Assembly (NCBI RefSeq): GCF_050859025.1
Contig: NZ_CP138200.1
Span: forward strand, 2,046,001-2,110,000
Direction of reading: 5' to 3'
Origin: Wukongibacter sp050859025
GTDB taxonomy: Bacteria > Bacillota > Clostridia > Peptostreptococcales > Caminicellaceae
DNA: 64,000 nucleotides
A program made the translations under genes and the position numbers. How positions within the stretch are numbered: position 1 is the first letter of the stretch; each line of letters starts with the position of its first letter. Below are positions 26,313 to 35,601 of the stretch, piece after piece. Below the pieces are notes generated by a model, which worked only from the letters and a program-made list of their open reading frames with translations, was not told where the DNA came from and made no database searches.

Positions 26313-27230
26313 ATGGATTTACTTTCAATTACTTTATATGAAAATGCAGACAATACGAATAAATTAGTCGATATGATCCTAAAAAATTATTGTAATGAAG
26401 ATATTAAGATAAACAATGAAATCGTAAATAATGGGAAAATAAATACTATCAATTTTTATATAGATGAAGAGTCCATTGAAAAAAATAAGAAACGTTATAA
26501 TGAATATATTAATGCATTTAATCATTATGTAGCAATAGGAATATCTAATTATATAGTAGATACTTTAGAAATAAAAATAGTAGAAAAGATTTTATATGCT
26601 AACTATTATTTTCTAAAGGGAAATGAAAAAAGAACAATAATAGAACAATTAAATAAATGCTTTGATAATGAAATCTATGATAGAAGTATTGATGTTCCAT
26701 ACAAGTTAAATAGAAAAGCAAAAATACTTTATAAGTTATTAGATTTTCTCGATGAAAATGACAATATAAATATTGAGGGTTTTGTCAATTTTAGATTAAG
26801 AAACTATCTTGAGGATTTGTACGAAATAATTGATAGGGTGATTGAAGAATATGTAATGGAAAAGGAATATAAGGAATTTATCAAACTATTAAAATATTTT
26901 GTAGATATCCAAGAATCCAAGATTGAATTAATCAATATTGTAGTAGATAAAACAGGAATGTATCATTTTTTTGATGAGAAAAATAACTTGATTAATGATG
27001 AGTACATAAGGGGATTAATATCTGATCTAGTAGACAGCAATTTGAACAATGATGATATGCTTGTTAGTACTCTAATAACTATAGCACCAAAAAAAATAGT
27101 ATTTCACTTTGTAAGTAACGTTAAAAATACTGAGATTATTGAAACTATAAAAAATATATTTGATGGAAAAGTTTATATATGTAACAATTGTCGACTTTGC
27201 AATATAAATAGAATAATAAAAGAAGAGTAG
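26313..27230 (+). CDS. ytxC: Putative sporulation protein YtxC
   Basis: 305 residues, highly charged and rich in Ile, Asn and Lys, as typical of clostridial YtxC (PF08812). The diagnostic middle is FVNFRLRNYLEDLYEIIDRVIEEYVMEKEYKEFIKLLKYFV, here roughly residues 152-195, and the end carries a Cys cluster CNNCRLCN. Function is unknown, though the family is largely restricted to spore formers. In Bacillus subtilis ytxC also sits beside thrS, and the same linkage is conserved here. Start ATG 26313 follows GAAAGGAGGGC. Confidence 0.85.
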   Translation: MDLLSITLYENADNTNKLVDMILKNYCNEDIKINNEIVNNGKINTINFYIDEESIEKNKKRYNEYINAFNHYVAIGISNYIVDTLEIKIVEKILYANYYFLKGNEKRTIIEQLNKCFDNEIYDRSIDVPYKLNRKAKILYKLLDFLDENDNINIEGFVNFRLRNYLEDLYEIIDRVIEEYVMEKEYKEFIKLLKYFVDIQESKIELINIVVDKTGMYHFFDEKNNLINDEYIRGLISDLVDSNLNNDDMLVSTLITIAPKKIVFHFVSNVKNTEIIETIKNIFDGKVYICNNCRLCNINRIIKEE

Positions 27231-27239
27231 AAACGGTAA

Positions 27240-27359
27240 AGGCTGACCAATACCTGAACTAATTTGTTGTTGTCTAAAGAGGGAATAGGGAGATATCTTA
27301 ACTTGTGAACTTTCCCTACGTTGATGAAGCAACCTTAAACTTCAGATTTTGGTAAGCCT
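27240..27359 (+). ncRNA. Candidate 120-nt structured RNA
   Basis: The ends AGGCTGACCAATACCTGAA and TTCAGATTTTGGTAAGCCT pair over 19 positions with only small internal loops. Inside, GTTG/CAAC and TAGGGA/TCCCTA can stack further, and GTTGATGAAGCAAC forms a small hairpin. It begins 10 bases after ytxC and ends 27 bases before a good promoter for the next gene, so it is not that gene's leader. A weak TAGAAT box at 27209 lies about 30 bases upstream. It does not match 5S rRNA or a riboswitch I know. A palindromic element is the alternative. Confidence 0.4.
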
Positions 27360-27385
27360 ATTATTGTATTGAGGAATTAAAGTTA

Positions 27386-27414
27386 TTGAAAGCACTTTTG
27401 GTATATGTTATACT
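27386..27414 (+). promoter_or_regulatory. Promoter of the DUF445 gene
   Basis: TTGAAA (27386-27391), 17 bases, TATACT (27409-27414), 40 bases before the start codon. Confidence 0.7.
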
Positions 27415-27454
27415 TTATTTTGTTGTTATAAGTTATAACATAAGAGGTGAAGAA

Positions 27455-28057
27455 ATGTTCTGGACAAAAGTAGTACTTCTATCTATAATAGGAGCTTTTA
27501 TAGGATGGATGACAAATGTATTTGCAATTAAATTAATTTTTAGGCCTTTAAACCCGATTAAAATACCTTTTATGGATTTATATATTCAGGGTTTGATACC
27601 TAAAAGAAAGAAAGAAATAGCTCATAGTATTGGTCATACTGTTGAAACGGAACTGGTTTCTATTGAAGAAATAATAGACAAGCTTATAGAAGAAGAAAAT
27701 AAGGCAGAAATGATTTCTGAAATCAAGAAAAAAATTAAGGCCATCGCTGAAGAAAAAATGCCATCCCTTATCCCTGGAACTATCAAAGGAATGATTATGC
27801 TATATGTAGATGAAATAATAGAAGGTGAAGGGGAGAATGCTATAAATGAGTTAAGTGAGAAGCTTATTCATAAGGCGACTAGTAAAGTTAGTATATCTGA
27901 AATTATTGAAGAAAAAATTAATAAATTTGAGCTTGAGAAGCTTGAAGCAATTATCTTAAATATTGCGAAGAAAGAACTTAAGCATATTGAACTTTTAGGT
28001 GGATTTATAGGTTTTGTTATTGGATTTGTTCAAGGTATAGTAATTCAGTTATTTTAA
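27455..28057 (+). CDS. DUF445 family membrane protein (YheB-like)
   Basis: 200 residues from ATG 27455, chosen because AGAGGTGAAGAA precedes it and the promoter at 27386-27414 would lie inside any longer version. An N-terminal membrane helix with GAFIGWMTNVFAIKLIFRP is the DUF445 signature. A long helical cytoplasmic part follows, and a C-terminal helix FIGFVIGFVQGIVI returns to the membrane. The family is about half the length of Bacillus YheB. Its function is unknown, and in Bacillus YheB is a spore-associated protein. Confidence 0.8.
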   Translation: MFWTKVVLLSIIGAFIGWMTNVFAIKLIFRPLNPIKIPFMDLYIQGLIPKRKKEIAHSIGHTVETELVSIEEIIDKLIEEENKAEMISEIKKKIKAIAEEKMPSLIPGTIKGMIMLYVDEIIEGEGENAINELSEKLIHKATSKVSISEIIEEKINKFELEKLEAIILNIAKKELKHIELLGGFIGFVIGFVQGIVIQLF

Positions 28058-28106
28058 AGAAACCACTTACAGAGTTATATTTTGTTTTCTCAAATAACCA
28101 ATGATT

Positions 28107-28160
28107 CTAGGATATTTAGGGAATGCAAATGAAAAAGATTTATTACGATTTCTATAAATG
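28107..28160 (+). repeat. Degenerate family B repeat
   Basis: Only the right half AAAGATTTATTACGATTTC plus TATA is well conserved; the left part GGATATTTAGGGAATGC differs. It ends 34 bases before the thrS promoter. Confidence 0.4.
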
Positions 28161-28193
28161 AAGTATAGAATACAGATAAAATACAAAAACTTA

Positions 28194-28221
28194 TTGACAA
28201 ATGATTTTTTTAAAATATAAT
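28194..28221 (+). promoter_or_regulatory. Promoter of the thrS T-box transcript
   Basis: TTGACA (28194-28199), 16 bases, TATAAT (28216-28221): near-consensus. Confidence 0.88.
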
Positions 28222-28227
28222 AATATT

Positions 28228-28478
28228 AAAACCTATATAGACAGTATGATGATAGGGAAGAGTACTATAGATACAATCTTTAGAGAGGAAGTGCCAGAGG
28301 CTGGAAGCATTTCTGATATGCCTATAGGAAAACTACCCTTAAATAGTAATTTAGTAGTATATAGCGAAAAAATTACCGGGTGGCAACGTTAATGCCTAGT
28401 GAGTGGAAATTTCCAATTAGGGTGGAACCGCGGGTTAACCTCTCGTCCCTACGTAAAGTAGAGATGAGAGGTTTTTTG
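28228..28478 (+). ncRNA. T-box leader of thrS
   Basis: The core AGGGTGGAACCGCGGG (about 28419) and the terminator AACCTCTC / GAGAGGTTTTTT (28437-28478) are clear. The stem I landmarks AGAGAGGAAGTG and GGCTGGAAGCATTTC are present, and GAAAACTACC (28328) places a Thr codon ACT (or ACC) at the specifier position. Uncharged tRNA-Thr should pair with this leader and let transcription continue into thrS. Confidence 0.92.
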
Positions 28479-28629
28479 TTTTTGAATTAATTGAGTAAAT
28501 TGCACAATTATAATCCTAGTATAAGAAAAACTTAACTTTTATGTTTAGTCGCTTTAAGAGTTTGGGATATATGTGAATTAACAGTTATCTTCAATCACTA
28601 AAAATTAGCTTATTAAGGAGGTTTATATT

Positions 28630-30552
28630 ATGGAACAAGTAAAAATCACATTAAAAGATGGTTCAGTTAGAGATGTAGAAAAGGATAGTACTATATTAGA
28701 AATAGCCAAGACGATTAGTGGCAGACTTGCAAAGGAAGCTGTTGCTGGAGAAGTGAATGGAAAAACAGTAGATTTAACTTATAAAGTTAATGAAGATTGT
28801 GAAGTTAATATTCTGAGATTTGAAGAAGAAGAGGGGAAGGATGTATTTAGGCATACAAGCTCCCACATATTGGCTCAAGCAGTTCAGAAACTATATCCTG
28901 GAACAAAGCTGGCTATAGGGCCAGCTATTGAAAACGGATACTACTACGATTTTGATTCTGAGCATAAATTTACACCAGAAGATTTGGAAAAAATCGAAAA
29001 AGAAATGAACAAAATTGTCAAGGATGACTTAAAGCCTAGAAGGTTTGAGCTCCCAAGAGAAGAAGCTATAAATTATATGGAGGAGAAAGAAGAACCTTAT
29101 AAGGTGGAGCTCATAAGAGATTTACCAGAGGATGCTATTATCTCATTTTATGAGCAAGGCGATTTTGTAGATTTATGTGCTGGGCCTCATATTCCTTCGA
29201 CAAAGCAAGTAAAAGCATTAAAGCTTTTAAGCATTGCTGGAGCCTACTGGAGAGGTGACGAGAATAGAAAAATGCTTCAAAGAATATACGGTACATCTTT
29301 TCCAAAGAAGAAACTATTGGAAGAATATCTGCATAGATTAGAAGAAGCTAAAAAGAGAGACCATAGAAAATTAGGAAAAGAACTAAAACTATTTACTATC
29401 TTAGAAGAAGGACCAGGATTTCCATTTTTCCTACCAAATGGTATGGAGTTAAAAAATACTTTGATGGATTATTGGAGAGAGGTTCACAAAAAAGCTGGAT
29501 ATGTTGAAGTGGAAACTCCGATCATATTGAATAGAAAGCTTTGGGAGACATCAGGTCATTGGGATCACTATAAAGAAAATATGTATACCTTAAAGATAGA
29601 TGAAGAAGATTATGCTATTAAGCCTATGAACTGTCCGGGAGGAATGTTAGTTTATAAAACTGATATGCACTCATACAAGGATTTCCCAATGAGATTTGGT
29701 GAAGTTGGTAGAGTTCATAGACATGAATTGTCTGGAGCACTTCACGGACTTATGAGAGTTAGAGCCTTTACTCAAGATGATGCTCATATATTTATGCTTC
29801 CTGAGCAAATTAAAGATGAGATAAAGGGTGTGGCTAATTTAATAGATGAAGTCTATACTAAATTTGGATTTAAATACCATGTAGAATTATCAACAAGACC
29901 TGAAGATTCAATGGGTAGTGATGAAGAATGGAATATGGCTGAGAGTGCCCTTAAAGAAGCATTAGAAGAATTAAATCTTCCATACAAACTCAATGAAGGT
30001 GATGGAGCCTTTTATGGACCGAAGATTGACTTTCAGTTAGAGGACTGTATTGGTAGAACCTGGCAGTGTGGAACGATTCAGCTTGACTTCCAACTACCTC
30101 AAAGATTTGATTTGACATATGTCGGTACAGATGGCGAGAAGCATAGACCTATTGTAATACACAGGGTTGCATTTGGAAGTATTGAGAGATTTATAGGAAT
30201 ACTAATTGAACATTTTGCTGGTAAATTCCCTACATGGTTGGCACCACAGCAAGTTAGAATACTTCCAATAACTGATAGACATGTAGAATATGCAGAGAGT
30301 CTTGCTAATAAAATGAGAGACAAGAACATAAAAGTAGAAGTTGATAACAGAAATGAAAAAATAGGATATAAAATTCGTGAAGCACAGCTTCAAAAAGTTC
30401 CTTATATGCTTATTGTTGGAGATAAAGAATTAGAGAACAAAGAAATATCTGTACGTTCAAGGGACAAAGGAGAGCTTGGAAGTCAAAATTTAGATGATTT
30501 TATAGAACAGGTAATAAGTGAAATAAAGAATAGAGCGTTAACAATATCATAG
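28630..30552 (+). CDS. thrS: Threonyl-tRNA synthetase
   Basis: 640 residues, full length. An N-terminal TGS domain (about 1-60), the editing domain with HTSSHILAQAV, then the class II core and the C-terminal anticodon domain from about residue 540. The zinc ligands are in place: Cys335 in MNCPGG, His in FTQDDAHIF and His in IHRVAFGS. It charges tRNA-Thr and edits Ser-tRNA. ATG 28630 follows TAAGGAGGTTTATATT. Expression depends on the T-box upstream. Confidence 0.98.
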   Translation: MEQVKITLKDGSVRDVEKDSTILEIAKTISGRLAKEAVAGEVNGKTVDLTYKVNEDCEVNILRFEEEEGKDVFRHTSSHILAQAVQKLYPGTKLAIGPAIENGYYYDFDSEHKFTPEDLEKIEKEMNKIVKDDLKPRRFELPREEAINYMEEKEEPYKVELIRDLPEDAIISFYEQGDFVDLCAGPHIPSTKQVKALKLLSIAGAYWRGDENRKMLQRIYGTSFPKKKLLEEYLHRLEEAKKRDHRKLGKELKLFTILEEGPGFPFFLPNGMELKNTLMDYWREVHKKAGYVEVETPIILNRKLWETSGHWDHYKENMYTLKIDEEDYAIKPMNCPGGMLVYKTDMHSYKDFPMRFGEVGRVHRHELSGALHGLMRVRAFTQDDAHIFMLPEQIKDEIKGVANLIDEVYTKFGFKYHVELSTRPEDSMGSDEEWNMAESALKEALEELNLPYKLNEGDGAFYGPKIDFQLEDCIGRTWQCGTIQLDFQLPQRFDLTYVGTDGEKHRPIVIHRVAFGSIERFIGILIEHFAGKFPTWLAPQQVRILPITDRHVEYAESLANKMRDKNIKVEVDNRNEKIGYKIREAQLQKVPYMLIVGDKELENKEISVRSRDKGELGSQNLDDFIEQVISEIKNRALTIS

Positions 30553-30572
30553 CTTTGATTTTTAGGCAAGTA

Positions 30573-30603
30573 GAAAGTCGTTTAGTTATTCTAAACGACT
30601 TTC
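30573..30603. terminator. Bidirectional terminator between thrS and ftsH-like gene
   Basis: A perfect 13-bp stem GAAAGTCGTTTAG / CTAAACGACTTTC with loop TTATT. Its right arm overlaps the stop codon of the minus-strand gene. Confidence 0.85.
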
Positions 30604-32158
30604 ATATTATAGAGAGATTTTTTGAGCTGTCAGATTTTTTGATTATAGTATTTAATTCTTCACCGGTTAAGGTCTCTTTATCATATAAAACATTTGCTAT
30701 TTCATTTAGTAAATCTTTATTTGACTTTATTCTTATTAAAGAATCCTTATAGCAAGTATCTATTATTTGATTTATCTCTTTGTCTATTGAATCATAACAG
30801 TTGCGAATATGAATTGGTTCATAGAATCTGTTTTCTAAATTGCTCATTCCATATTCACATACCATTTGAAAGGCTAAATGGTTTGCTTTTTTTAAATCAT
30901 CCCTAGCTCCAGTTGAAATGCTGCCAAAGATAATTTCCTCTGCAGCTCTACCTCCAAGCATAACCTTGATTTTGTTATACAGTTCTTCCTTTGTTACTAA
31001 GAACCTTTCTTCTTCTGGTATATACATGACATATCCAAGAGCTTGACTTCTAGGAATAATGGATATTTTTGAGATTAAATCGGTACTCAGTATTTTTCCC
31101 ATCAAAGCATGGCCAGCTTCATGAAATGAAACCCTTCTTTTTTCCTTTTCTATGATAGAGAAGTTTTTTCTTTCTAATCCACCAACAACCTTCTCAATAG
31201 CTCTACTAAAATCATCAAAATCAATAATTTTTTTATTATCTCTAACTGCATATATAGCAGCCTCATTTGCAATGTTAGATATATGAGCACCTGACATTCC
31301 ATGAGTTCTTTTGGCAAGTTCTTTTATATCTATCTTAGGACTTATAGGCTTATTTTTTACATGAACCTTAAAAATTTCTTCTCTAGACTTTATGTCAGGA
31401 TTACCAATGAAGATATTTCTATCAAATCTTCCTGGTCTGCTTAAAGCCTCGTCCAACATGTCGATTCTATTTGTTGCACCTATAACTATAACCGTCTGAT
31501 CATTATTAAAGCCATCCATTTCTATTAAAAGTTGATTAAGAGTCTGGTCTTTTTCATTATTACTTTCTAGAGTACGTTTAGCTCCGATGGCATCAACCTC
31601 ATCAATAAAGATGACTGAAGGACATTCCTTTCTAGCCTTTTCAAAAAGAGCTCTTACTCGTTTCGCTCCAACTCCAACGTATTTTTCTACAAATTCAGAT
31701 CCACTGGCTGGAATAAACTTAGCATTTGTTTCCCCAGCAATTGCCCGAGCTAATAAAGTTTTTCCCGTTCCAGGAGGGCCATGTAAAAGTATACCCTTAG
31801 GAATCTTTGCTCCCATAGCCTTATATTTTTCTGGATTTTTGAGAAAATCGATTATTTCTCCCAATTCTTCCTTTACCTCATCTAAGCCTGCTACATCTTT
31901 AAACCCTATAAGAGTTTCATTTGATTTTTCATTCTTTTTATCATTTTTATCACTTTTTAAGTTAGCCGGCGCGAATTGTGGAGAGTTGTCGTGCTTTACA
32001 AAATATATTATTAAACAAATACTTAGTAACAGCATTATTAAAACTGTTGAATTACTAAAGTAATTTGAAGATTTAGCATTTACATTGGAAGTTGCAATTG
32101 TAATCATGTTTAAAATAAGTATCGATAGTAAGATATACAAAAGGGTTTTTTTCTTCAA
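30602..32158 (-). CDS. Short FtsH-type ATP-dependent zinc metalloprotease
   Basis: 518 residues from TTG 32156-32158, which lies 8 bases after AGGTGG; a GTG four codons earlier overlaps the ribosome site. Two membrane helices (about 5-23 and 38-54) are joined by only about 15 residues, so the usual extracytoplasmic domain is absent. The AAA domain has Walker A GPPGTGKT (about residue 127), Walker B VIFIDEVDAIG and the second region of homology GRFDR. The protease site HEAGHA and the third ligand region ARDDLKKA follow. At 518 residues it is shorter than housekeeping FtsH (600-680), so it is probably a clostridial paralog; a second, full-length ftsH elsewhere is likely. Membrane protein quality control or sporulation are the likely roles. 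Confidence 0.85.
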   Translation of the reverse strand: MKKKTLLYILLSILILNMITIATSNVNAKSSNYFSNSTVLIMLLLSICLIIYFVKHDNSPQFAPANLKSDKNDKKNEKSNETLIGFKDVAGLDEVKEELGEIIDFLKNPEKYKAMGAKIPKGILLHGPPGTGKTLLARAIAGETNAKFIPASGSEFVEKYVGVGAKRVRALFEKARKECPSVIFIDEVDAIGAKRTLESNNEKDQTLNQLLIEMDGFNNDQTVIVIGATNRIDMLDEALSRPGRFDRNIFIGNPDIKSREEIFKVHVKNKPISPKIDIKELAKRTHGMSGAHISNIANEAAIYAVRDNKKIIDFDDFSRAIEKVVGGLERKNFSIIEKEKRRVSFHEAGHALMGKILSTDLISKISIIPRSQALGYVMYIPEEERFLVTKEELYNKIKVMLGGRAAEEIIFGSISTGARDDLKKANHLAFQMVCEYGMSNLENRFYEPIHIRNCYDSIDKEINQIIDTCYKDSLIRIKSNKDLLNEIANVLYDKETLTGEELNTIIKKSDSSKNLSII

Positions 32159-32703
32159 GTTGAAAACCACCTACCTTTATTTTCACAATTTTATAAAACT
32201 TCAGAGTTCAAATACAAACAATGTTGAAAAATTTTATCTGACATTAGTGTACCCAAAGTCAAAATAAAAAATGAATTAAAACTTAAATAATCTTATTAAA
32301 AATTTTTAGATATAAATATATATGTAAATATAACCTTGTAAGCAATAATTATAAAAGTATAAAAATTTCTTTTAAAGTCATAAATGGCTTATTGACAGAA
32401 TATAAACAAAATTTTGATATATAAAAAAATTTTTATAGTAAACGCAATTCAAAAAAAGAAGGAAAAAACAGAAAAATGTAGAAATTAATAAATTGTTAAT
32501 AATTGCATAAAAAACCAAGTATTTTCATAAGATAAACTGAATAAATATTCATTTATCTTTTGGAGTAATTAAATAAAACATGTCTACATAGTTATTTATT
32601 AAATACTTTTTAATAAATATATCTTAACATGAAGGGAGGGTAATATTTTTATAGTTTGAAGAGTATCATAAATTCTGAAATAAAAGTAAGAGGGGGATTT
32701 TTA
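32159..32703. other. Divergent intergenic region
   Basis: About 545 very AT-rich bases. On the plus strand TTGACA near 32393 with TGATAT 17 bases on is a possible promoter for the lipoprotein operon, giving a leader of about 280 bases. CTTTTAAAGTCATAAATGGCTTA (32369 onwards) resembles CTTTTAAAATCATAAATAGCTTA near 18827, a short repeated phrase of unknown meaning. No gene is seen. Confidence 0.4.
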
Positions 32704-33906
32704 ATGTTTAAAAGATTTTTAGCAGTATTGTTAGCTTTAACATTAGTAATTGGATTAGCTGCATGCGGACAAGAGCCAGCTGCAACTGAAGAGCCAGCTA
32801 AGTCAGAAGAACCGGCAAAGGCAGAGGAACCAGCTAAGGAAGAAGAATCAGCTAAAGCAGATGAAAACTGGAAGATAGGTATAATGACTGGTACTGTTGT
32901 ACAAAACGAAGAAGAATATAGAGCAGCTCAAAATGTAGTTAACAAGTATGGTGAAGAGCATGTTATAACAATGACTTACCCACCTAAATTTATGGATGAG
33001 CAAGAAACTACAATTGCAAACGTAGTTAGTATGGCTTCAGACCAAGATGTAAAAGCAATAATTATATGTCAAGCTGTTCCTGGAAGTGGTGCAGCTATAG
33101 ATAAGGCTAGAGAGATTAGAGACGACATCCTATATGTTGTAGGTACTCCTGGAGAAGATCCTAGTCTAATTTCTTCAAAAGCCGACGTTGTATTCCAAAT
33201 GGATGAATTATCAATGGGTACTAATGTTCCTGAGCAAGCTAAAAAGCAAGGAGCTAAAGTATTTGTTCACTACTCTTTCCCAAGACATATGTCTTATCCA
33301 CTACTTTCTGCAAGAAGAGATATCATGAAAGAAACCTGCGAAAAAATAGGTTTAGAATTTGTTGATGCAACTGCTCCAGACCCAACTGGTGATGCCGGTG
33401 TTCCAGGTGCTCAGCAATTTATCCTTGAAGATGTACCGAGAATGATTGAAAAGCATGGTAAGGACACTGCATTCTTCAGTACTAACTGTTCGATGCAAGT
33501 ACCACTTATAAAATCAGCTTTAGATGGTGGTGCTATATATCCACAACCTTGTTGCCCTTCTCCATTCCACGGATTCCCATCAGCATTATCAATAGAAATA
33601 CCTGAAGATAAAAAAGGCGATATTGATTTTACTATAGAGCAAATCAAAGCTAAAGTAGCTGAAAAGGGTGGAACAGGTAGATTCTCTACGTGGCCGGTAC
33701 CTGTAGCTATGATGTTCATTGAAGCTGGTGCTGAATATTCTAAAGCATACATTGATGGAGAAACTAACGGTAAAATAGATATGGATGTTATCAAAGAGAA
33801 ATTTGCTGAGTATGCAGGAGTTGACGTTCAGGTAAGCACATTGAATGAAAACGGAAAACAATTTGATAATTATTTTACCGTATTACTAGACTTCCTTACT
33901 TTCTAA
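32704..33906 (+). CDS. DUF3798 family lipoprotein, substrate-binding component of an ABC importer
   Basis: 400 residues from ATG 32704 after AGAGGGGGATTTTT. A lipoprotein signal peptide ends at LAACG (Cys about residue 21). It is followed by a low-complexity spacer of EEPAK repeats and a periplasmic-binding-like fold (WKIGIMTGTVVQNEEEYRAA, VKAIIICQAVPGSGAAIDKAREI). This matches DUF3798 (PF12683). Cysteines in FFSTNCSM and YPQPCCPSP may be structural. Directly followed by a two-domain ATPase and two permeases, it is the binding protein of that transporter. The substrate is unknown. Confidence 0.85.
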   Translation: MFKRFLAVLLALTLVIGLAACGQEPAATEEPAKSEEPAKAEEPAKEEESAKADENWKIGIMTGTVVQNEEEYRAAQNVVNKYGEEHVITMTYPPKFMDEQETTIANVVSMASDQDVKAIIICQAVPGSGAAIDKAREIRDDILYVVGTPGEDPSLISSKADVVFQMDELSMGTNVPEQAKKQGAKVFVHYSFPRHMSYPLLSARRDIMKETCEKIGLEFVDATAPDPTGDAGVPGAQQFILEDVPRMIEKHGKDTAFFSTNCSMQVPLIKSALDGGAIYPQPCCPSPFHGFPSALSIEIPEDKKGDIDFTIEQIKAKVAEKGGTGRFSTWPVPVAMMFIEAGAEYSKAYIDGETNGKIDMDVIKEKFAEYAGVDVQVSTLNENGKQFDNYFTVLLDFLTF

Positions 33907-33938
33907 GAAGTAAATAAATACTTAAAATAATGTTTTGT

Positions 33939-33960
33939 AAGGTTGCCCTTGGGCAGCCTT
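33939..33960 (+). promoter_or_regulatory. Intercistronic hairpin between binding protein and ATPase genes
   Basis: A 10-bp stem AAGGTTGCCC / GGGCAGCCTT with a two-base loop and no proper T-run. This is the type of partial terminator or mRNA stabiliser that keeps binding-protein mRNA in excess over transporter mRNA. Confidence 0.65.
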
Positions 33961-33996
33961 GCATTATGATTAAATTAATAAGGTTGGTGAAAGTGG

Positions 33997-35601
33997 ATGC
34001 AGGAAAAGTACACATTACAAATGAAAAACATTGAGAAGGATTATTTTGGAAATAAAGTGCTTAAAGGGGTTAATCTATCTGTTAAGCCCGGAGAAATCCA
34101 CGCACTATTAGGAGAAAATGGTGCTGGAAAATCAACCCTAATGAATGTATTGTTTGGTATGCCTGTAATTCATTCGACAGGCGGATTTAGTGGTGAAGTT
34201 TTTATAGATGGAGAAAAAGTAGATTTCAAGTCTCCAAAAGAAGCAATGGAAAAAGGTATTGGAATGGTTCATCAAGAGTTTATGCTTGTACCTGGATTTA
34301 CATTAACGGAGAACATAAAGCTAAATAGAGAGACACTTAAGGATAATTTTGTAAGTAAAGTATTTAAAAAAGATAGTCTAAAATTCTTAGATTTTAAGAA
34401 AATGAATAAGGACGCAAGAAAGGCATTAGATACACTAGGTATTGGCATAGAGGAATGGGTAAAGGTTGCTGGGCTTCCAGTTGGATACATGCAGTTTGTA
34501 GAGATCGCTAGGGAAATAGACAAAAGTAATGTGAAGGTTTTAGTGTTTGATGAACCTACAGCAGTTCTTACTGAAAGTGAAGCAGACAATCTACTAAAGG
34601 CCATGAAGAAATTAGCCAAGTCTGGTATAGCTATTTTATTTATTACCCATAGACTAGATGAGGTTATGGATGCAGCTGATATGGTTACTATATTAAGAGA
34701 TGGTGAATGGGTTACTACTAAAAGTAAAGAAGATACAAATGTATTAGAGCTTGCAGAGCTAATGGTTGGTAGAAGGGTAGAAGTTACCAATAAAGCTGAA
34801 GAAGCATCTAAAGAAAATGAAGAAACTATACTTGCAATAAAGGACTTAAAGGTTAATATGCCTGGAGAAGAAGTTGAAGGAATAAGCCTAGATATTAAAA
34901 AGGGCGAGATACTTGGTATAGGAGGTTTGGCTGGTCAAGGTAAAATTGGTATTGCAAATGGATTAATGGGGCTATATGAAACAACTGGTGAAATAGCTTT
35001 AAGAGGAGAAAAACTTAAGCTTAATGATACAAAAGAATCTTTGAAAAAGGGACTTGCCTTTGTTTCAGAAGATAGAAGGGGAGTGGGACTACTTCTTGAC
35101 TCTTCTATCGAGCATAATATTGCCATTACTACTTTACAAATAAAGGATGAGTTTTTAAATAAATATGGTATTTTTAATCAGATTGATAGTAAAAAGATTA
35201 GAAAACATGCACTTAAAATGATTGAAGACCTAGATATAAGATGTACAGGACCACAGCAGCTTACGAGAAGGCTAAGTGGAGGTAATCAGCAAAAGGTATG
35301 TATAGCAAGGGCTTTAACGCTACAACCAGATATTTTACTTGTCTCGGAACCGACAAGAGGTATAGATATCGGTGCAAAAAAACTAGTCTTAGATTTATTG
35401 GTGAAATTAAATAAAGAGCTTGGAATGACCATAATAATGACATCTAGTGAACTAGCAGAGCTAAGGTCCATTTCTGATAGAATTGCTATTATAACAGAGG
35501 GTAAGCTTGAGGGGATACTCAAGCCTAGTGATAGTGATGCTGACTTTGGACTAATGATGGCTGGAGAATATAATAAAGTTCACGGCAAGGAGGTTATATA
35601 A
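33997..35601 (+). CDS. ABC transporter ATPase with two nucleotide-binding domains (sugar/nucleoside type)
   Basis: 534 residues. NBD1 has Walker A GENGAGKST (about residue 39), VHQEFML and Walker B VLVFDEPTA. NBD2 has the degenerate GLAGQGKIG Walker A, signature LSGGNQQK and VSEPTRGIDIG. The duplicated layout with a weakened second site is that of RbsA/MglA and the YufO (nucleoside) group. It energises the two permeases encoded directly after; its stop abuts the next ATG at 35602. Confidence 0.9.
   Translation: MQEKYTLQMKNIEKDYFGNKVLKGVNLSVKPGEIHALLGENGAGKSTLMNVLFGMPVIHSTGGFSGEVFIDGEKVDFKSPKEAMEKGIGMVHQEFMLVPGFTLTENIKLNRETLKDNFVSKVFKKDSLKFLDFKKMNKDARKALDTLGIGIEEWVKVAGLPVGYMQFVEIAREIDKSNVKVLVFDEPTAVLTESEADNLLKAMKKLAKSGIAILFITHRLDEVMDAADMVTILRDGEWVTTKSKEDTNVLELAELMVGRRVEVTNKAEEASKENEETILAIKDLKVNMPGEEVEGISLDIKKGEILGIGGLAGQGKIGIANGLMGLYETTGEIALRGEKLKLNDTKESLKKGLAFVSEDRRGVGLLLDSSIEHNIAITTLQIKDEFLNKYGIFNQIDSKKIRKHALKMIEDLDIRCTGPQQLTRRLSGGNQQKVCIARALTLQPDILLVSEPTRGIDIGAKKLVLDLLVKLNKELGMTIIMTSSELAELRSISDRIAIITEGKLEGILKPSDSDADFGLMMAGEYNKVHGKEVI

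Noticed and set aside
27240..27359. 5S rRNA, because of its 120-nt length and closing helix
   Set aside because: The conserved 5S core (CCGAACACGGAAGTTAAG-like) is absent and the internal stems do not fit.
28201..28392. 63-residue plus-strand ORF
   Set aside because: It lies within the thrS T-box leader, has no ribosome site, and overlaps conserved stem I elements.
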